Below are positions 16,720-25,989 of a stretch of DNA of 64,000 nucleotides, piece by piece. A program made the position numbers and the translations under genes. Position 1 is the first letter of the stretch; each line of letters begins with the position of its first letter. Below the pieces are notes generated by a model. The model was not told the DNA's origin. It saw only the letters and a program-made list of their open reading frames with translations, and made no database searches. This DNA comes from Pseudobdellovibrionaceae bacterium (GTDB lineage Bacteria; Bdellovibrionota; Bdellovibrionia; Bdellovibrionales; Bdellovibrionaceae): positions 1 to 64,000 of the forward strand of contig JAHBUS010000008.1 in assembly GCA_019637955.1 (NCBI GenBank). Reading direction: 5' to 3'.

Positions 16720-17724
16720 ATGCATTCTCGTTTGTGCCTTGCGATGATTGTCCCCGCTCTCGTTCTCACCGCTTGTTCCGGCGGAGGCGGAGGATCCAGC
16801 AGCTCCTCTTCAAAACCGGGAACATTGGTCCCCTCGGCGAGCGGCGGCGCGGCCTCGGCCTCAACCCTCTCGGGCGACTTCTCCGCGATGGCGGCTTCGA
16901 TCCCGATTTACTCGTCTTCGATTCCCGCAGATGTGGACGGCGCCGCGCCCGTTTTGAATGTCGCGCGAGGTTTCTTTCGAGGCGCCGGCGCGTTTGACAT
17001 GTACAGCTGCATGGCCGCGGTTTTGTCGGGCTCGGATTTGGCGGCGGGCCTTTTCGATGGCAGCACCCATATCATTTCGGGTGGAAGCGTCACCGAAAAG
17101 TACCGCGTAAAAGTCGTTAAATCCGGAAGCGAGATCACGTCCTTCGAACTCGACTCCGCAACGTCGGGTGTGGCGCAAACGGCGCTTCGCTATTCGGTCA
17201 CCGCCGGTACGGCCACCGCCACTTTCGCCAATGGCGCCGACTGGCTCACCGTTCAAGGAACGGTCGCGGGCGGCGCGTGGACCGGGACCAAAACGATGCG
17301 CTTTATCGGAACAGATCCCAACGCCTCCAATGCGGCGGTTGAGATGACCATCGTTCAGGCCGGCAACGCGATGTCCGTCGAAGGAACGCACGGAACTCTC
17401 GGGGATTTTTACGCGCGCACCAGCCTTGAAGGCACGACACTGTGGAATTTGAAGATGGGACACGGAGCCGCCAAGTCGGACTTCACGGTCACCAACAACC
17501 TTGGAATGTCGGGAGTCGTCGGTTGGTCGGATGCCGGCGCGGACGCGGTCGCAAACACCAGCTCCCACTACGCGAACGTCAATTCTCACTCGCTTTCGAC
17601 CATCGATCATACGGCCAACTTAACCGCGACCTGGGACGGAACGGGCACGGTTGAAGCGGCGCTCACCTCCTACCCCGTGCTGGCGCAAAAGATCCTCGCT
17701 TGCGAGGACGCCTATATTTTTTAG
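16720..17724 (+). CDS. lipoprotein of unknown function
   Basis: The product has 334 residues. AAGGAAGG precedes the ATG at 16720. The signal MHSRLCLAMIVPALVLTAC ends in a lipobox Cys and is followed by a Gly/Ser-rich linker. The rest is beta-rich and low in complexity (many Gly, Ala, Thr, Ser), with Cys only near the ends (MYSCMAAV and ILACEDAYIF). I do not recognise the family. It lies ahead of a secreted serine protease gene. Confidence 0.75.
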   Translation: MHSRLCLAMIVPALVLTACSGGGGGSSSSSSKPGTLVPSASGGAASASTLSGDFSAMAASIPIYSSSIPADVDGAAPVLNVARGFFRGAGAFDMYSCMAAVLSGSDLAAGLFDGSTHIISGGSVTEKYRVKVVKSGSEITSFELDSATSGVAQTALRYSVTAGTATATFANGADWLTVQGTVAGGAWTGTKTMRFIGTDPNASNAAVEMTIVQAGNAMSVEGTHGTLGDFYARTSLEGTTLWNLKMGHGAAKSDFTVTNNLGMSGVVGWSDAGADAVANTSSHYANVNSHSLSTIDHTANLTATWDGTGTVEAALTSYPVLAQKILACEDAYIF

Positions 17725-17868
17725 GCACGAAACTTGATCTTCGACCGTCCACCTGGATGATCCAAGGCTCTAAAGGTTTATAGGCCCTGCCGCCCCCGGC
17801 AAGGCCGCCCAAAAAGAGCCCGCGGCCATCCGATCGACACTTGATGCCGTGGACGGCAGGAGACTCAC

Positions 17869-18714
17869 ATGATGAAGACCCCCGCATTTTCGATTCTCTT
17901 TTTGACCGGGAGCTTGCTGCTGGCTGCTTGCCAAGGCTCGAACACCTCTTCGGCCCTGCAAATGGGCGAAGGCGACAGTATCGTCGGTGGGTCCGTGGCC
18001 TCGTCTCGCGATTTCGGCCGCAACACTCTTGTCAGTCTTCGTCGCAAGGCGACCGATGGCATCTTTTGCACAGGTTCTTTGATTCACTCACGGATCGTTT
18101 TGACCGCCGCTCATTGCTTGAAAGCATCGGGACTAACCGCTGAAGACATCGTGATTGGTTTTGCGGCCAATCCCGAGGCGCGCGTTGATGTCGATGCAGC
18201 GGAGTCTCACGACGGTTTTCAGATGAATGCTGAGCGCAGCTTTTTCGGCGGGTCGAAAATTCGAATCACGGGAGATGTGGCCCTGCTCCGCCTGGTTCGC
18301 AGCGCCCCCCAAGGCGCTCAAATCGCCGATCTTCCCCGCGCGGCCGTGAAGCCCGGTCAAAACATCCAGGTTAAAATTTTCGGCTACGGAAAAACCGACT
18401 ACCGCCAGACTGGCGTTGATGGAAATTTGCGCCTCGTGGACAAGGCGGCCTTCGTTGAATCCGAGACTCCCCATCTTTTGATTGATGACGAGACCGATGG
18501 CCACGGCACCTGCAGTGGCGACTCGGGCGGGCCTTCGTTCTTGATCGGCGCGAAGCGACCCACCGTGATGGCCGTCGTTTCGGCGACCCTCTCAATGGGC
18601 GGATTTCTCAGCGGACGCGGCCAGGACGTGTGCCGCCAGAAGAACGGTCTGACTCAGACCGGTTACTATCTCGATTGGCTCCTGCAGAAAAAAGCCGAGC
18701 TGCTCTCGCAGTAA
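17869..18714 (+). CDS. trypsin-like serine protease, lipoprotein (S1 family)
   Basis: The product has 281 residues. The signal ends LLLAAC (lipobox Cys21). The chymotrypsin fold is clear: IVGGSVAS at the mature N-terminus of the protease, TAAHC with catalytic H82, GDVALLRL with D136, and CSGDSGGP with S219. The IVGG sequence suggests activation by cleavage, as in trypsinogen. The site is the outer membrane or cell surface. In predatory relatives such proteases are abundant, but a predatory role is only inferred here. A strong terminator follows 25 bases after the stop. Confidence 0.93.
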   Translation: MMKTPAFSILFLTGSLLLAACQGSNTSSALQMGEGDSIVGGSVASSRDFGRNTLVSLRRKATDGIFCTGSLIHSRIVLTAAHCLKASGLTAEDIVIGFAANPEARVDVDAAESHDGFQMNAERSFFGGSKIRITGDVALLRLVRSAPQGAQIADLPRAAVKPGQNIQVKIFGYGKTDYRQTGVDGNLRLVDKAAFVESETPHLLIDDETDGHGTCSGDSGGPSFLIGAKRPTVMAVVSATLSMGGFLSGRGQDVCRQKNGLTQTGYYLDWLLQKKAELLSQ

Positions 18715-18738
18715 GGCCTTGGACGGCACTCACAAAAT

Positions 18739-18767
18739 AAAAAACCCAGCGCGAAGCTGGGTTTTTT
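18739..18767. terminator. bidirectional rho-independent terminator
   Basis: CCCAGC (18745-18750), a GCGAA loop, and GCTGGG (18756-18761) form the core stem, extended by A-run/T-run pairing on both sides. It ends both the serine protease gene and the small gene arriving from the right. Confidence 0.88.
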
Positions 18768-18794
18768 ATTTGTTCGATCCGAAGATCGAGCGAC

Positions 18795-19004
18795 TTACAT
18801 TGTTTTTTCTTTGATGCAAGTTTTGAGGTCTTTGCCTTTTTTGCCTTCCGATTTACAAGCTGCTTTCGCATCTTTTTTTGTCATTTTGGTTGTCGCTTCA
18901 GCTGTGTGGGCAGCGGGAGCTGCGGGCTGACCAGCTTCGTGCTGAGCTTGAGCGAAAGCCATTGTCGACATCATCAGAACTGCAGAAACTACGATCGATT
19001 TCAT
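18795..19004 (-). CDS. small secreted protein with a PsiF-like motif
   Basis: The product has 69 residues. AAGGAG precedes the ATG at 19004, and the signal peptide MKSIVVSAVLMMSTMAFAQ ends in AxA. The mature part is rich in Ala and Lys, with two Cys in AKAACKSEGKKGKDLKTCIKE. This resembles the short repeat of phosphate-starvation protein PsiF; the resemblance is short, so function is uncertain. It is the only gene of its unit. Confidence 0.7.
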   Translation of the reverse strand: MKSIVVSAVLMMSTMAFAQAQHEAGQPAAPAAHTAEATTKMTKKDAKAACKSEGKKGKDLKTCIKEKTM

Positions 19005-19122
19005 GGAAACTCCTTTTTTACTCTCACCTTGAGAGACCACAAAAGGTTAACAGCCCCTTTTCCTGAAGAAAAGAGCCTGGGGGATTAATTAATTTTCATG
19101 CTGCTGGACGCTGATAGCGGCG

Positions 19123-19494
19123 TTACATGCCCTTATAACGAATGCCTTTGGCTTCAAGGAGGGCTTTCAATTTGGGACGCTGATCTCCCTGGATCTCAAT
19201 TTGACCCGCCTTGTCCCCGATCTTGTGCGTTCCGCCAACACCGCATTTGGCCTTGAGCTCTTTCGCAAGGTCCTTGAGGTAAGTCTCGTGCTTCGGCAGG
19301 CCATCGATCACGGTGACCGTCTTGCCGCCCCGGCCCGACTTCTCGAGGCGAAAGATCGCGACGATCTGCGCCGGATCCACCGAACCTCCCGCCGACGCCT
19401 GGCACTTGCACTCGTCTTTCAGCTTACGGCAATGACGGCACAGAACTTGGTCGCGGGGGTCAGTGGAGTAAACAAGTCGGGTGTTCGCGCTCAT
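19123..19494 (-). CDS. yciH: eIF1/SUI1-like protein (YciH family)
   Basis: The product has 123 residues. The N-terminus has CRHCRKLKDECKC, a likely metal-binding Cys cluster. The SUI1 domain follows (IFRLEKSGRGGKTVTVIDGL, then CGVGGTHKIGDKAGQIEIQGDQRPKL). YciH acts on 30S initiation complexes and is linked to stress-dependent translation control. Its ATG overlaps the spoVR stop (ATGA), so it is the last gene of the prkA-yeaH-spoVR unit. Confidence 0.92.
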   Translation of the reverse strand: MSANTRLVYSTDPRDQVLCRHCRKLKDECKCQASAGGSVDPAQIVAIFRLEKSGRGGKTVTVIDGLPKHETYLKDLAKELKAKCGVGGTHKIGDKAGQIEIQGDQRPKLKALLEAKGIRYKGM

Positions 19495-21029
19495 GGAGTT
19501 TCGTCTTCTTTTTGACCTTCATCGGAAGAGGGCGCCGCAGGGCCAATCTTCATATTCTTGAATTCGTGACCATCATATCGATACAACTGACCCTCGTTGT
19601 CCATCACCGTCGTCAAAATGACGGGGCGCTGCCAAATCGCGTACACGTTTTTCATGGTTTCATTCATGAAATCCGGCTGCAAGTCGATGCCCTCCCAGAG
19701 ATGGCTCATCAACAGCTCGCCGCGGTTCTCGAAGTTGGCGTCCTCGATGCGGATGATCGGTTGGCCGAAGTTGGTCATCTGGAACAAAAGCTTCGCTTTG
19801 ATCGCCTTGAAGTCGCGAGTGTCGATTTCAAACGCCTGCGTGCGCTTATTGAACTTGTAGACGAACAGCTTGTGACGGACGCAGAAGTCCTCGGTCAAAA
19901 ACTCGTCGATAAACGTGACGTCATTGTAGACCTTGCGGACTTCAAAAATTTTATCGCGGCCCAAACCGGTTTTCTTATCCCAATTTTTTCGCTCGCGCAC
20001 ATCGTCGCACTCTTCCCAATCGCGTCCGAAGCGGCCTTTGTTCCATCGGTCTTCGATATCGCGCATCAGCTCGATTCCGACCTTGTAGGGGTTGTAGGAC
20101 TGCGGACCCATGTGGGTCGTTCCCGAATGGTGATCCGCGAAATCGATGATTTCCGAATCGGTCAGGATTTTCTGAGTCATGATTTTCGAGTGCCAGTACG
20201 AGGCCCAACCTTCGTTCATGGTCTTGGTCATGCCTTGCGGAGCGAAGTAGTAAGCCTCATCGCGAATGATCGACAAGACATCGACCTGCCAATCTTCGAG
20301 AGGCGCGTGGTCGATCAGGAACTTCAAGATATCACGCTGAGGCTCGGCCGGAAAACGCGCTTGCTTGGCGGCATTTTCTTCCATTTTGCGGCGCTGCTCG
20401 GCCACGAACTCAGGGGGGTTGATGTAATCGCGCATGTACTCGCGGTCGTACTTGAGCAAAAATCCCCGGTCGCGCGCGGGATCCGCCGCGGGCGTTTGCG
20501 ACTTCACGGTCGGGTTGATGGGGCTGTAAACCGAGTGCCGGTCGATCAAGTTTTCGAGCGAAAGACAGCGGTCGATGAACGCCTCAACCACGTCGACCCC
20601 GTACCGGTCGATGTAGCGACGGATACGCGTGCCGTGATTCGCCATCTGGTCCATCATTTTTCGGTTCGTCTTACTGAACCAGATGTTGTTCTTAAAAAAG
20701 TCGCAGTGACCATAGACGTGCGCCATGACGAGCTTTTGGTCCATCATCATGTTGCCTTCCATCAGATAGGCGTAACAAGGATCGGTGTTGATGACCATTT
20801 CGTAAATTTTAGACAAACCATACTCGTAAGACTTCGAAAGGTGCTCGTACTCCATACCGAACTTCCAGTGCGGATAACGCACCGGAAAACCGCCCAACGC
20901 GGCGAACTGATTGATTTGATCGTAGGTGATCAATTCAAAAATCGTTTCGAAAAAATCAAGGCCGTACTCTTTGGCGACGGCGCAGATTTTCTTGCGCTCA
21001 GCTTCGAGTTCAGGGGTGAGGTTCGCCAT
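19491..21029 (-). CDS. spoVR: SpoVR family protein (YcgB-like)
   Basis: The product has 512 residues and is full length. The start LELERKKICAVAKEYGLDFF-like region is followed by PVRYPHWKFGMEYEHLSKSYEYGLSKIYEMVINTDPCYAYL, the hallmark of the family. Further conserved segments are HVYGHCDFFKNN, MTKTMNEGWASYWH and DFADHHSGT. SpoVR/YcgB is genetically tied to the PrkA kinase system; its biochemical role is unknown. The ATG follows the yeaH stop directly (TAAATG). Confidence 0.95.
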   Translation of the reverse strand: MANLTPELEAERKKICAVAKEYGLDFFETIFELITYDQINQFAALGGFPVRYPHWKFGMEYEHLSKSYEYGLSKIYEMVINTDPCYAYLMEGNMMMDQKLVMAHVYGHCDFFKNNIWFSKTNRKMMDQMANHGTRIRRYIDRYGVDVVEAFIDRCLSLENLIDRHSVYSPINPTVKSQTPAADPARDRGFLLKYDREYMRDYINPPEFVAEQRRKMEENAAKQARFPAEPQRDILKFLIDHAPLEDWQVDVLSIIRDEAYYFAPQGMTKTMNEGWASYWHSKIMTQKILTDSEIIDFADHHSGTTHMGPQSYNPYKVGIELMRDIEDRWNKGRFGRDWEECDDVRERKNWDKKTGLGRDKIFEVRKVYNDVTFIDEFLTEDFCVRHKLFVYKFNKRTQAFEIDTRDFKAIKAKLLFQMTNFGQPIIRIEDANFENRGELLMSHLWEGIDLQPDFMNETMKNVYAIWQRPVILTTVMDNEGQLYRYDGHEFKNMKIGPAAPSSDEGQKEDETP

Positions 21030-22124
21030 TTATTTCCCCTTTCCTAAGAAGTCCTTGATGGAGTCCAAGATCTTATCGCGGTTTTCAATCTGACTGGTGA
21101 TGATCCGGTCATCCTCGGGGAACTCTTTCTGGAGGTCCTTTAAGAATTGACCGCTTCCGTACTTGGATTCGACCTGGCCGTAGCAGAAAACGTTCACGTT
21201 CGGCAGAAAGAATTCTTTCAAGAGCTGCACGCAAAGACGCGTGTCCTCACCGCTCCAATTGTCGCCATCCGAGAAATGAAACGGGTAAACATTCCACTCG
21301 TCCGTATTGTACTCGGCTTGAATCATCTCCATGCAGAGTTTATACGCCGAGCTGATCAGCGTTCCGCCCGATTCGCTCGTGCGGAAGAACGTGTTTTCAT
21401 CGACCTCTTTGGCCGCGGCATCGTGAATGATGAACCGGGTCTCCAGGCCCTTGTAATGCTTGCGCAGCCAAGCGTTGATCCAAAAGCTCTCCAGGCGCAC
21501 GATCTCTTTTTGCTCATCGCCCATCGATCCCGAGACGTCCATCATGTAAATGATGACGGCCTTGGTTTGAGGCTTGGTCACGGTTTTAAACGTTCGATAC
21601 CTAAAATCGCGGCGGATCGGCACGATGCGCGGATCTTTGGGATCGTAGGTCCCCGAGGTGATGTAGCGTTTGAGCGCCTGCTTATACACGGTTTTAAAAT
21701 GGCGCAGGCCTTCGGGTCCGACGGGCGCGATGCCCGAATAACGAGTTTTCTGAGTCTCGATATTTTTTGAACCTTTGGGCTGGATTTTCGGCAGCTCCAG
21801 CTTCTCGCCCAAGATTTCGGCGAGTTCATCGACCGACATTTCGGCTTCGAGCATGTGCTGACCGGCTTCGCTCCCGGCCTGGCCCTCGCCCTCACCGGGC
21901 TCGCCCACGCCTTCGCCAGGCTTTCCTTCGCCCTGCCCAACGCCGCCTTTTTGCTTGGGACCGTAGCGGAAGTTGGGGATGTCGATCGAAGGGAGCGGAA
22001 TTTTCACGTACTCATTTTCGCGCTTACCGATCATCTCTCCTTGAGAGACGTACTTGCGTAGATCGGCCTTGATCTTGCCTTTGATAATATTTCGGAACCG
22101 ACTCTGATCTTCTTTGATGGACAT
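21030..22124 (-). CDS. yeaH: DUF444 protein YeaH
   Basis: The product has 364 residues and a von Willebrand A-like domain with the MIDAS motif DVSGSMG at about residue 195. The N-terminal region has a Gly-rich hinge ([21 protein letters not shown]) and the family start [19 protein letters not shown]. YeaH works with the PrkA/YeaG kinase in stationary-phase and nutrient-stress responses. It lies 79 bases after prkA, with a stable hairpin between them, and directly abuts spoVR. Confidence 0.94.
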   Translation of the reverse strand: MSIKEDQSRFRNIIKGKIKADLRKYVSQGEMIGKRENEYVKIPLPSIDIPNFRYGPKQKGGVGQGEGKPGEGVGEPGEGEGQAGSEAGQHMLEAEMSVDELAEILGEKLELPKIQPKGSKNIETQKTRYSGIAPVGPEGLRHFKTVYKQALKRYITSGTYDPKDPRIVPIRRDFRYRTFKTVTKPQTKAVIIYMMDVSGSMGDEQKEIVRLESFWINAWLRKHYKGLETRFIIHDAAAKEVDENTFFRTSESGGTLISSAYKLCMEMIQAEYNTDEWNVYPFHFSDGDNWSGEDTRLCVQLLKEFFLPNVNVFCYGQVESKYGSGQFLKDLQKEFPEDDRIITSQIENRDKILDSIKDFLGKGK

Positions 22125-22142
22125 CCGGGTCCCCCTCGTTTG

Positions 22143-22166
22143 GGCTCTCTTCTCGCGAAGAGAGCC
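22143..22166 (-). other. intercistronic hairpin between prkA and yeaH
   Basis: GGCTCTCTTC (22143-22152), loop TCGC, GAAGAGAGCC (22157-22166) form a perfect 10-bp stem. On the transcribed strand it is followed by CAAACG, not by a T-tract, so it is unlikely to be a simple terminator. It could stabilise the upstream message or set the prkA:yeaH ratio. Confidence 0.65.
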
Positions 22167-22203
22167 ATTCCCATCATCAGCGAGCCTCCCTTAAAGCGGC
22201 CGC

Positions 22204-24276
22204 TTACTTGTTTTTGACGTCGCCACGGGCGTAAATGCTCGCCACGTAGTGCAAAACGTCCGTCGCCGAAATCTCGTCGTAACCGAAGTCCTTGATCAGA
22301 CGGGTTTTGACGATATCGATTTTCTCTTGCGTGTCCTTGTCCGTGACCGAACTGACCAGCGAGGTCAGCTTGATCGTGTCTTTCTGGTCTTCAAACAACT
22401 TGAGCTCGAGCGCCTTGTGCAGGCGATCGTTCATTTTGTAGTTGAACTTCTTACCTTCAAGAGACTGTGCGCCGATGTAGTTCATAATCTCGCGGCGGAA
22501 ATCGTCTTTACGCGACTCGGGGATTTCGATCTTCTCCTCGATCGAACGCATCAAGCGCTCATCGGGCTCCTCGTCCATCCCGGTAAAGGGATTGCGCACG
22601 CGCTCGCGCTGCGTGTAGGCCTTGAGATTGTCGATGTAATTCGCGCACAAACGCTGCAGGGCGCTCTCGTCCGCACTGATCGCACGCTGCACCTCGGCCT
22701 TGATGATCTCTTCGTACTCTTGACGGACCACGCCCAAGAGCTCCCGGTACTCGGCCTTGAGGTCCTCGTTCGACAAGAGCGAGTGGTTCTTCAGACCCGA
22801 ATCCAGCTCGTTCAGAATCATGAACGGGTTCACCGATCCCCGGTTGTTCTGCTGGGCATTGACAATCGCGTTCGACAGTTTGTCTTGAATATAGCGCGGC
22901 GAAATCCCCTCAAGGCCCTCGCGCATGGTTTCTTTGCGCAGCTCGCGAACGTTATCTTCCGTGTAGTTCGGCAGAGTCTTGCCGTTGTACAGTTTGAGCT
23001 TTTGCAGACGCGTGAGGTTGGCTTTCTTGGGTTTTTCAAGACGGGTCATGATCGCCCACATCGCCGCCATCTCGATGGTGTGAGGCGCGATCGAAATGCC
23101 GCGGATTTTCTTGGAGTTGAAATCCTTTTTATAGATATTGATCTCATTGCTCCACTTGGTGATGTAAGGAATGTCGATCTTCACCGTCCGGTCGCGCAGG
23201 GCCTCCATGAACTCGTTGTCCTGCAGGCGGCGGTACTCCGGCTCATTCGTGTGACCAATGATCACTTCGTCGATATAAGTTTGCGCGAACTTCTTGGGTT
23301 TCACGCGGTGCTCTTGCGAAGCGCCGAGCAAGTCGTACAAGAAGGCCACGTCCAACTTCAAAACTTCGACGAATTCGATCATGCCGCGATTGGCGACGTT
23401 GAACTCCCCGTCGAAGTTGAAGGCACGAGGGTCCGAGTCCGATCCGTACTCGGCGATCTTGCGGTAATTGATATCGCCCGTGAGCTCGGTCGAATCCTGA
23501 TTCTTCTCGTCTTTAGGTTGAAACGTGCCGATCCCAATGCGGTCGGACTCTGACAGCACCAAGCGCTTCACGCGCACGTGCGAGAGAACCTTCATCAAGT
23601 CGCCATCGTAACGCTCCATCAAATGACGGAAGATAAAACGACTGGGAGGCGAAAGCTCGCCCTCGACCGCGACGCGGAAGGTGCCTTCCTGACCGCGGTT
23701 GATTTCGTCGTAGACCTGCGCGCGCAAGCCCTCGGGAATCAAGAGCAAGGGCTCTTCGTTCATCGGGCTCGGAAAGGTGCGCGCCTCTTTACCGAAGAGA
23801 TCGCCAAGCTCCCCTTTTTCATCGATCCACTCGAAGGTGTAGTGAGCGCCTTCTTTGGTTTTCGAGTAAGCTTCGAGGCCCTTTTTGATCATGCGGCACA
23901 CGGTCGATTTGGCCGAGCCCACGGGACCGTGCAAAAGGATCACGCGCTTTTCGGTGCCGTAACCCAAAGCCGCGGCCTTCAGAACGTTGACCAGCTTCAT
24001 GAGGGGAACGTCCATGCCGAAAACGGCATCTTTGCCGTTGTTTTTTGCGTCGTCGAAAAATTTGTAACGAACCACCGGCTTTTTAAAATCGATGTAATCC
24101 TCGGTACCCGCTTCGACGATCATGTCGAACATGCGCTGAAACGCATTGCGGGTGATGCGAGGATCGGCTTTGACGAGATCCAGATACTCATTGAAAGTCC
24201 CGCTCCAGTTCGCATGGTAGATCCCATGCTCTGTCTGCCAATTGCTAACGATTGATTTTAGATCAACGCGTGCCAT
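22204..24276 (-). CDS. prkA: PrkA/YeaG serine protein kinase
   Basis: The product has 690 residues. An AAA+ domain has Walker [10 protein letters not shown] at about residue 116 and [10 protein letters not shown] in the core. The C-terminal region is the PrkA domain ([28 protein letters not shown]). The family phosphorylates or degrades target proteins during stress and pairs with YeaH and SpoVR. AGGAGGT sits 5 bases before the ATG, a strong ribosome site. A promoter is visible upstream (24327-24357). Confidence 0.95.
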   Translation of the reverse strand: MARVDLKSIVSNWQTEHGIYHANWSGTFNEYLDLVKADPRITRNAFQRMFDMIVEAGTEDYIDFKKPVVRYKFFDDAKNNGKDAVFGMDVPLMKLVNVLKAAALGYGTEKRVILLHGPVGSAKSTVCRMIKKGLEAYSKTKEGAHYTFEWIDEKGELGDLFGKEARTFPSPMNEEPLLLIPEGLRAQVYDEINRGQEGTFRVAVEGELSPPSRFIFRHLMERYDGDLMKVLSHVRVKRLVLSESDRIGIGTFQPKDEKNQDSTELTGDINYRKIAEYGSDSDPRAFNFDGEFNVANRGMIEFVEVLKLDVAFLYDLLGASQEHRVKPKKFAQTYIDEVIIGHTNEPEYRRLQDNEFMEALRDRTVKIDIPYITKWSNEINIYKKDFNSKKIRGISIAPHTIEMAAMWAIMTRLEKPKKANLTRLQKLKLYNGKTLPNYTEDNVRELRKETMREGLEGISPRYIQDKLSNAIVNAQQNNRGSVNPFMILNELDSGLKNHSLLSNEDLKAEYRELLGVVRQEYEEIIKAEVQRAISADESALQRLCANYIDNLKAYTQRERVRNPFTGMDEEPDERLMRSIEEKIEIPESRKDDFRREIMNYIGAQSLEGKKFNYKMNDRLHKALELKLFEDQKDTIKLTSLVSSVTDKDTQEKIDIVKTRLIKDFGYDEISATDVLHYVASIYARGDVKNK

Positions 24277-24326
24277 GGGACCTCCTCATCGTGGTTCTCG
24301 GGGACCGACCTTGGTCCTCTAGTCTC

Positions 24327-24357
24327 ATTATGACAGTCCAGAGTAAAAAATGGTCAA
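24327..24357 (-). promoter_or_regulatory. sigma-70-type promoter of the prkA operon
   Basis: On the minus strand TTGACC (24357-24352) and CATAAT (24332-24327) are separated by 19 bases, slightly long. The predicted start is about 45 bases before the prkA ATG. No alternative is as close to consensus in the 128-base gap. Confidence 0.45.
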
Positions 24358-24404
24358 ATGCGGCGTAAATTATTCTGAAAACGGCGCTTTTTGGTCCAGT
24401 CCCA

Positions 24405-25055
24405 TCACGGGAGCTTATGCCTCGAATAGCCATCGGGAATTGTCATGGCAAAAGTGTCCGGTTTGGGCTGGACATTGGTCTTGATATCCGTGGGCAGGAA
24501 CACCAAAGAAAACTTCTCGCCCTCCACGCGCCACTTCGACTTTTTCATTTCGGGACGTGGATCGCGCGTCAACATCAGCCCCAGCTGTTTTTGAACGCAC
24601 ACCTGTTTATCGGGAGCCTCAAAGACGCACTCCCAATCCCGCGGCACATCTCCCATCAAAAAGCTCATCAAGGCCCGCGGATGCAGCGTCATCGGAAGCA
24701 CGGGCTTAAAGCTGTGCTCCGACACCGCGCCGATGTAGGCCTTCTTCTGCTGCGGGACCAACAAGCCCATCGAATCGCCGCGAATCACCACTTTGCCGAG
24801 AGGCTTACCGAAGGGGCCATTGATGTCCAAGCGCAGATTGGACGGTTCGACGACGACCGCCGCCATCGTGAGGGTGAACGTTTTCTTTTCCTCTTTGTTT
24901 TGAACCTGCAAACGGCCCTCAATCGCAATTTGACGAGACCCCTCCTGAGGCGCTGCTTTTCTGGAGTCATTCGCCGGGGGCGCGCTGGCGCAAGAGGCGA
25001 GGAGGGCGGCTGTCAAAAGAGTAGACAATATTTGCAAGGCTTTCATAGACTTCAT
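24405..25055 (-). CDS. LolA/LolB-like outer-membrane lipoprotein
   Basis: The product has 216 residues. The signal MKSMKALQILSTLLTAALLASC ends in a lipobox. The body (IAIEGRLQVQNKEEKKTFTLTM, LRLDINGPFGKPLGKVVIRGDSMGLL, KKAYIGAVSEHSF, WRVEGEKFSLVFLPTDIK) has the strand pattern of the LolA/LolB fold, an open barrel that handles lipoproteins. Identity to classical LolB is too weak by eye to claim the lipoprotein-insertion role, so it is called LolB-like. It stands alone, divergent from the lipoprotein pair. Confidence 0.6.
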   Translation of the reverse strand: MKSMKALQILSTLLTAALLASCASAPPANDSRKAAPQEGSRQIAIEGRLQVQNKEEKKTFTLTMAAVVVEPSNLRLDINGPFGKPLGKVVIRGDSMGLLVPQQKKAYIGAVSEHSFKPVLPMTLHPRALMSFLMGDVPRDWECVFEAPDKQVCVQKQLGLMLTRDPRPEMKKSKWRVEGEKFSLVFLPTDIKTNVQPKPDTFAMTIPDGYSRHKLP

Positions 25056-25122
25056 TCTGTTCGGCGAGACGATCGAAAATCAATTATAAATGTCGTCTTG
25101 ACGTGTATCTCTCGGAGGAACC

Positions 25123-25989
25123 ATGAAAGCTTGGACACTCTTGCCAATTTGCTTCGCGCTCGCGGCCTGTAATCCAAAAAAGGCGAGCGATGGATCCGTT
25201 CGCCCACGTCAGCCCATGACTTCGAACAAGCCCCTGACTCTCGAAGAAGAAGACGCCTTCGTTCAAAACCTTTCGGGCGCCGGGCGCCTTGAATGGGCGC
25301 TCTCCGCCAGCAACCTTCGCGATAGCGATCCCCTCGTCAAAGAAATGAAAGAAGCCATTGCCGCCGCCGGCTCGAAGTGCGCGAGAAACGGCCGCTATGA
25401 CGACACCCTCTCGATCCAAAGCGAAGAGCCCGTCAGCGACAACGCCCGATCGACGGCATCTCCCACCCCGTCGGCCACGCCCGCTCCCGATGAGATCGCC
25501 AAAAAAGAATTTGTGATGAGAGGCTCCGCCTGCCCCGTTGACGTTAAGATCACCTCCACCATCAACAAAACTCGTCGCACCTTTTCGAAGGATATGACGA
25601 TCCTGTTGAATGACGAAGCCTTGGTGCAAAAAAACGGTTTCAGCAAGATCGTCATGCGCATCCGGAACGGTAAGATCGTGATCAGTGGCAACAAGCGCAC
25701 GGTTCTTTACCAGGTCAAATCACAAGTCATGCGTTCGAACAAAACCAACCTTGGCATTTCGGTCAATGCCGACTACCAAACCGAGACGATGAGCACCGGC
25801 GAAGTCCGTATTCGCGGAAGCAAGACGATTTTCTCCACGCTCGCCGCGACCGGCGCCAGCTTGCGTATGACCGGCGACGGAAGCGCGAACGTTCAGTTTC
25901 ATCTCAATTCGGAACCCATCAATGCGCCGACTTACGAGGGCATGACCCAATTGCTGGGGCCTTTGATGTCGGGATTGGGTTTTGAATGA
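25123..25989 (+). CDS. lipoprotein of unknown function, first of a paralogous pair
   Basis: The product has 288 residues. The ATG follows CGGAGGAACC; the signal MKAWTLLPICFALAAC ends in a lipobox. It shares with the next gene an N-terminal stretch (here LTLEEEDAFVQNLSGAGRLEWAL), a central GxAC motif (MRGSACPVDVKI) and a C-terminus (INAPTYEGMTQLLGPLMSG). No known domain is recognised. Its stop overlaps the next ATG (ATGA), so the two are co-translated. Confidence 0.75.
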   Translation: MKAWTLLPICFALAACNPKKASDGSVRPRQPMTSNKPLTLEEEDAFVQNLSGAGRLEWALSASNLRDSDPLVKEMKEAIAAAGSKCARNGRYDDTLSIQSEEPVSDNARSTASPTPSATPAPDEIAKKEFVMRGSACPVDVKITSTINKTRRTFSKDMTILLNDEALVQKNGFSKIVMRIRNGKIVISGNKRTVLYQVKSQVMRSNKTNLGISVNADYQTETMSTGEVRIRGSKTIFSTLAATGASLRMTGDGSANVQFHLNSEPINAPTYEGMTQLLGPLMSGLGFE

